Source of the DNA: CAZKJL01 sp964611095
GTDB lineage: Bacteria; Patescibacteriota; Gracilibacteria; Peribacterales; Peribacteraceae
DNA length: 16,382 nt
NCBI GenBank assembly: GCA_964611095.1
Contig: CAZSWJ010000022.1
Location: 1-16,382 of the forward strand
Direction of reading: 5' to 3'
The translations under genes and the position numbers were made by a program. Under the pieces are notes generated by a model that had not been told where the DNA came from, did no database searches, and worked only from the letters and a program-made list of their open reading frames with translations. Position 1 is the first letter of the stretch; every line of letters begins with the position of its first letter. Shown here piece after piece: positions 13,555 through 16,382 of this stretch.

Positions 13555-13583
13555 AGTGTAGCTACGGAGATGAAAACTGACAA
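13555..13583 (-). promoter_or_regulatory. ftsH promoter, leaderless geometry
   Basis: On the minus strand TTGTCA (13578-13583) is followed after exactly 17 bases by TACACT (13555-13560), which ends 8 bases before the ftsH ATG. No Shine-Dalgarno sequence lies in between. Confidence 0.65.
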
Positions 13584-13602
13584 ACGACGAACGTCGCAAA
13601 AG

Positions 13603-13630
13603 AAAAAGGAGACGGTCATCCCGCCTCCTT
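13603..13630 (-). terminator. Rho-independent terminator after the small membrane protein gene
   Basis: On the minus strand GGAGGCGG pairs with CCGTCTCC (one G-U) across a five-base loop, extended by two A-T pairs, and runs into TTTTTC. It starts 37 bases after the stop codon at 13667 and separates that gene from ftsH. Confidence 0.85.
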
Positions 13631-13666
13631 CTCCTTATGTATCTCTAAGACGAACGAACGTCCGAA

Positions 13667-14104
13667 TTATTTCTTCATTGCGGACGACGAGGACGACATC
13701 GCTCCCTCCGGAGCTGCCGGAGCCTGGAGCTGTACCGGTACGACGTCGAGGATCATGTCGCGATCCGGATCGTACAGAATGGCGCGCGTCGGGGTAACGA
13801 TGAGGTTGTCACCATTCTTGGCGTTCTTGTAGAAGTCGTTTCGCGCCTTGAGCGTGTTGACGTCCACGATGGTGGCCACGGTGGGCTCAACATCCGTGGG
13901 GATGTCGATGTGGGCGCGAACTTTGTCGACGATGGCCTTGGCCTGAGCGACGTTCTCGGGGTTGTTACCGGTCTGGAGCTGCTCCATCTGGACGGAGAGC
14001 TTCTTGAGTTCGGTGGCGAGCTGGACGCGCTTCATGTAGTTGACGTAGGCCAACACGGCGAGAGCGACGACCAGAACGATGGTAAGGAGTTTTTTCTTGT
14101 CCAT
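13667..14104 (-). CDS. Small membrane-anchored protein of a probable CPR-wide family
   Basis: From the ATG at 14104 the product has 145 residues. Residues 1-5 are positively charged (MDKKK), residues 6-23 form one membrane helix, and 24-46 look like a coiled coil. The conserved-looking core is EPTVATIVDVNTLKARNDFY (73-92), followed by KNAKNGDNLIVTPTRAILYD (93-112), with PDRDMILDVVPV after it. The tail is short, Pro/Ala then Ser-rich. I recall the PT.ATV.D...L....F...A.NGD..L.......AILY.P signature in unannotated proteins of many CPR genomes, but cannot check it here. The topology suggests the core lies outside the membrane. A TTGCAA-17-TACAAT promoter and a terminator make it a single-gene unit. 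The frame is open further upstream, across the promoter, so the longer form is rejected. Confidence 0.75.
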   Translation of the reverse strand: MDKKKLLTIVLVVALAVLAYVNYMKRVQLATELKKLSVQMEQLQTGNNPENVAQAKAIVDKVRAHIDIPTDVEPTVATIVDVNTLKARNDFYKNAKNGDNLIVTPTRAILYDPDRDMILDVVPVQLQAPAAPEGAMSSSSSAMKK

Positions 14105-14137
14105 ACGAGCAGGAAGGGAAAAAAAGTGAACACGTTT

Positions 14138-14166
14138 ATTGTACGATCCGACTTTCTCAATTGCAA
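14138..14166 (-). promoter_or_regulatory. Promoter of the small membrane protein gene
   Basis: TTGCAA (14161-14166) is followed after 17 bases by TACAAT (14138-14143) on the minus strand. The -10 ends 33 bases before the ATG at 14104, so unlike its neighbours this gene has a short leader, though still no Shine-Dalgarno site. Confidence 0.6.
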
Positions 14167-14196
14167 AACAGCAAACTTGCAATATGGATCGATTCC

Positions 14197-15092
14197 TTAT
14201 CCGGTACGCGATAGACGGCGAATCCGCGGCGACAAATGGAGCGTCATCAGACACCAAAACATTTCGATGCCATCGCGGACGATGCGCACTTTGGATTCGG
14301 GAACGGCGGTCCACTGGAGCGGAACTTCGACGATCGTGTAACCGAGCTTGAGGGCGATGGCGAGCGTTTCGATATCGAACGCGAAGCGGTCGATGCGCTG
14401 GAGCGAGAAGAGTTGAGCCGCGACCTCCTTCTTATAGAGCTTGCAACCGCAGGCCGTATCGCGGATCCCGGGCACGAGTGAGGCACCCAGAAAGTGGTAC
14501 ACGCGTCCGATGATGCGGCGATGCCATGCCATGGTGACGAGCGACTCTCCGCCCCCGAACACGCGCGAGCCGATGCTGATGTCGGCGTTCGTGCGCTTGA
14601 GCTCCTCAAACAATTTGCCGACTTCGCGAATCGGTGCGGCACCGTCGGCGTCGTACATGAGTGCGTAGTCTCCGGTGATGAGCCCCATGCCGGCGCGGAC
14701 GGCGGCTCCTTTGCCGCTGTTACGAGCCAAACGGACGACGGTCATCGGCAAACGATCTTTCCATCGCTCCCCCACCCGCGATGTGTCGTCGGTGCTGCCG
14801 TCATCGACGACGATGACTTGTGCGAGATCCAAACCGCGCACGTCATTCTTTGCGAACGCATCGGCGATGGACGCGAGCGTGACATCGAGTCTGTCGTGTT
14901 NNNNNNNNNNNNNNNNNNNNNNNNNNNNNNNNNNNNNNNNNNNNNNNNNNNNNNNNNNNNNNNNNNNNNNNNNNNNNNNNNNNNNNNNNNNNNNNNNNNN
15001 TTCTTTGCGAACGCATCGGCGATGGACGCGAGCGTGACATCGAGTCTGTCGTGTTCGTTGTAGGCCGGAATGACGATGCTGAGTGATGGCAT
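14197..15092 (-). CDS. GT2-family glycosyltransferase (dolichyl-phosphate-glucosyltransferase/ALG5-like), split by an assembly gap
   Basis: The frame from the ATG at 15092 enters the N gap and resumes after it. Removing the Ns and one 55-bp duplicate gives a continuous 246-residue protein, reading DAFAKNDVRGLDLAQV across the join. It has the GT-A fold motifs LSIVIPAYNE (4-13), VIVVDDGSTDD (41-51), RNSGKGAAVRAGM (72-84), MYDADGA (94-100) with the metal-binding DAD, GSRVF (123-127), and DTACGCKLYKKE (160-171) followed by RFAFDIE (184-190). The last two are typical of polyprenyl-phosphate sugar transferases of the ALG5/DPM1 group, which load glucose or mannose on a lipid carrier. No membrane anchor is visible. 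Its neighbour is a surface fibre gene, so glycosylation of surface polymers is plausible but not shown. Confidence 0.85.
14846..15055. other. Assembly gap of 100 N flanked by a 55-bp direct duplicate
   Basis: Bases 14846-14900 equal 15001-15055 exactly, with 100 N (14901-15000) between. The overlap length is the same 55 bp as at the other gap, and collapsing it restores the glycosyltransferase frame. Confidence 0.95.
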
Positions 15093-15111
15093 GAAAAACG
15101 CGCTCGCGCGT
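15093..15111 (-). terminator. Hairpin plus T run directly before the glycosyltransferase start
   Basis: On the minus strand ACGCG-CGAG-CGCGT is a perfect 5-bp GC-rich stem with a tetraloop, followed by TTTTTC and then the ATG at 15092. It may end the surface-protein transcript, which stops at 15142. The stem is short. Confidence 0.45.
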
Positions 15112-15118
15112 GAGCTCA

Positions 15119-15124
15119 ACTATA
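15119..15124 (-). promoter_or_regulatory. Possible glycosyltransferase -10 box
   Basis: TATAGT on the minus strand ends 26 bases before the ATG at 15092 and lies upstream of the hairpin. No -35 is recognisable. Confidence 0.25.
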
Positions 15125-15141
15125 CCGCACCCGCTCCCCTT

Positions 15142-16382
15142 TTAGAGAGTGGAACCCGATCCCGAAGGCGCATTGCCGGTCGAGGGCTCGGAACTGTCGG
15201 GCAACGATGAGGATGAGCTCACGCTGCTCCCGGACGACGATGTCGGAGGCTCGGACGAAGCGCTGCTGCTCGGCAAGGACTCGACGCTACCCGTACCGGA
15301 CGAAGGCTCGGAGGACGAGCTGCTGCTCGAGGACTCGGAACTTTCGGACGACGACGATGAGGAGCTCACGCTGCTCTCGGACGACGAGGAAGACGACGAG
15401 CTTTCGACGACCGTCACGACGTAACCGTTCGGCACGATGAGGACGGAAGGCTCGTGGTTCGGGTTGTAGGTAAAGGAGATGCCGAGATCCGGGTGCTGCC
15501 AGACGTAGTCGACGTGGTACCTGGCACAGCTGAGCGGCTGGCCGTCACCACCGAGAACGGGGTGACCGCTGATACAACCGTTCCACACGGGGTCACTCGA
15601 GACCGGCTGACCGAACGCATTCACGGAGAACGGAATCGGAGCGCCCGGGAGGGTGCCTCCGGAACCGCGGCTCCGCTGCGGATCGAAGGAGGAGAGGGCG
15701 ACCCACGTGAACGTGATGTCGGTTTCGGCCGGATCTTTGAGCTGGATGGTGAAGCCCGTCTGTGAACGGTTGCGGAGTCTCCACGGAGCGAAGTCATCGG
15801 AGGTGGCGGTGACGATCGGCGTACCGATGAACGCACCCGAGAACGTGACGGTGACTCCCGTGCCGCCCTGCGGAATGACGGCGATACCCGCCTGCTTCGT
15901 GGCGACGGAGAGTTCGCCCGCAACGTGGACGTCGCCGAGGAACGTTGCAAGACCCGAGATCGTGACGTTGCCCATGACCTTGAGCGAGCCCGTGGACATG
16001 AGGGAACCGATCTGCACTTCGGAACCGGAGAAGCTGATGTTGCCGATGCGCGTGCCGGAGCCGGAGAGGATGAGGGCACCGGTGTAGCGGAGCGTGCTGA
16101 CCGTGAGCGTGTCGACGGTGGCGGCACCGTGGAGAACGGCGCCGGAGAGCGTGGTCTCCAGGGCGGCGACGCGGGATTCGAGGACGGCGATGCGGGTGTT
16201 GAGAATCGTCATGCCGCTGCCGAAGTCGGCGAAGCTGATGAGCGAACCCGAGAGACGGCGAATGATGGAGGCGTCGATCTGCGACTGGATGTCCAGAGCC
16301 GTGATCTGCGACTGAACGGTGAGGGCGATGGAACCCGTGAGCGTCTGCGAAGCGTTGGCCACGAGACGGCTGACCTCGTCGC
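15142..16382 (-). CDS. Fibre-like surface protein with Ser-rich C-terminus (N-terminus outside window)
   Basis: The frame is open at the window edge and ends in TAA at 15142; 413 codons are visible. Counting from the GTG at 16362, residues 53-73 (LNTRIAVLESRVAALETTLS) form a coiled coil. Residues 80-160 are short Gly/Ser/Thr beta repeats (TLTVSTLRYTGALILSGSGT and similar, with GNISFSGSEVQIGS after), resembling a triple-beta fibre shaft. Residues 165-225 (GGTGVTVTFSGAFIGTPIVT...FTIQLKDPAETDITFTW) look like a compact beta-sandwich head. Residues 245-320 form a further domain containing two cysteines (C263, C279). From about 321 to the end the sequence is dominated by Ser with scattered Glu, Pro and Gly. 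There is no LPXTG motif or terminal membrane helix. I infer a trimeric adhesin or appendage protein; no specific family is recognised. Confidence 0.75.
   Translation of the reverse strand, partial: DEVSRLVANASQTLTGSIALTVQSQITALDIQSQIDASIIRRLSGSLISFADFGSGMTILNTRIAVLESRVAALETTLSGAVLHGAATVDTLTVSTLRYTGALILSGSGTRIGNISFSGSEVQIGSLMSTGSLKVMGNVTISGLATFLGDVHVAGELSVATKQAGIAVIPQGGTGVTVTFSGAFIGTPIVTATSDDFAPWRLRNRSQTGFTIQLKDPAETDITFTWVALSSFDPQRSRGSGGTLPGAPIPFSVNAFGQPVSSDPVWNGCISGHPVLGGDGQPLSCARYHVDYVWQHPDLGISFTYNPNHEPSVLIVPNGYVVTVVESSSSSSSSESSVSSSSSSSESSESSSSSSSSEPSSGTGSVESLPSSSASSEPPTSSSGSSVSSSSSLPDSSEPSTGNAPSGSGSTL

Noticed and set aside
11792..13561. A 589-codon open frame on the plus strand across ftsH
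   Set aside because: It is a shadow of ftsH, Ala/Asp/Glu/His-rich without domains, and has no promoter or start context of its own.
15149..15424. A 91-codon plus-strand acidic (Asp/Glu/Leu-rich) frame
   Set aside because: It is the antisense of the serine codons in the surface protein tail.

Overview
The window is about 16.4 kb of GC-rich bacterial chromosome with short intergenic gaps and many small transcription units on both strands. The gene content fits a member of the candidate phyla radiation (Patescibacteria), perhaps a Peregrinibacteria-like lineage: an NAD-dependent DNA ligase, PurB, FtsH, MscL, a type IV pilus ATPase, a tail-fibre-like surface protein with a very serine-rich C-terminus, and a small membrane-anchored protein whose signature I remember from CPR genomes. 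That assignment is inference; there is no rRNA or other marker gene here. TGA is used as a stop codon, so this is not one of the lineages that reads TGA as glycine. No start codon that I examined has a convincing Shine-Dalgarno site.

Layout. 1-293 (-) is the N-terminus of pilT. 363-617 (-) is a small chorismate-mutase-like domain. 751-2856 (+) is ligA. 2861-3031 is a control region with a consensus promoter, a palindrome, a possible leader ORF and alternative hairpins. It precedes 3032-4288 (+), an amino-acid kinase plus acetyltransferase protein resembling N-acetylglutamate synthase. 4285-5220 (-) is a methyltransferase with protein-arginine-methyltransferase hallmarks. 5342-6030 (+) is an M23 peptidase interrupted by an N gap. 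6066-6446 (+) is mscL and 6448-6702 (-) a GIY-YIG protein. 6799-6922 is a multi-stem palindromic element touching the 3' end of tRNA-Leu(GAG) (6921-7006, -). 7082-8017 (-) is an ATP-grasp ligase, 8055-8462 (-) an unknown protein, 8518-9828 (-) purB. 9972-10976 (+) is an S66 peptidase and 11001-11663 (+) a phosphoserine-phosphatase-like HAD enzyme. 11660-13546 (-) is ftsH, 13667-14104 (-) the small membrane protein, 14197-15092 (-) a GT2 glycosyltransferase split by a second N gap, and 15142-16382 (-) the partial surface fibre protein. No gene-free stretch exceeds 300 bases; the longest is 6703-6920.

The most interesting signal is in the promoters. About a dozen genes have a -10-like hexamer ending only 6-9 bases before the start codon. 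Several also have a -35 at exactly 17 bp, and none has a ribosome-binding site. This points to leaderless transcription as the main mode of expression here. Two of these promoters carry a palindrome that fills the -35/-10 spacer: a perfect 12-bp one upstream of the N-acetylglutamate-synthase-like gene, and a 6-6-6 inverted repeat before the ATP-grasp gene. Both look like repressor operators.

Both 100-base N gaps are flanked by identical 55-bp direct repeats. They are assembly joins of overlapping contig ends, not missing sequence; removing the Ns and one copy restores both interrupted genes in frame. Functionally the window mixes DNA maintenance (ligA), purine synthesis (purB), envelope and surface functions (pilT, M23 and S66 peptidases, mscL, GT2, surface fibre, FtsH) and a few amino-acid-related or unassigned enzymes. 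I see no defence system, CRISPR array or prophage.
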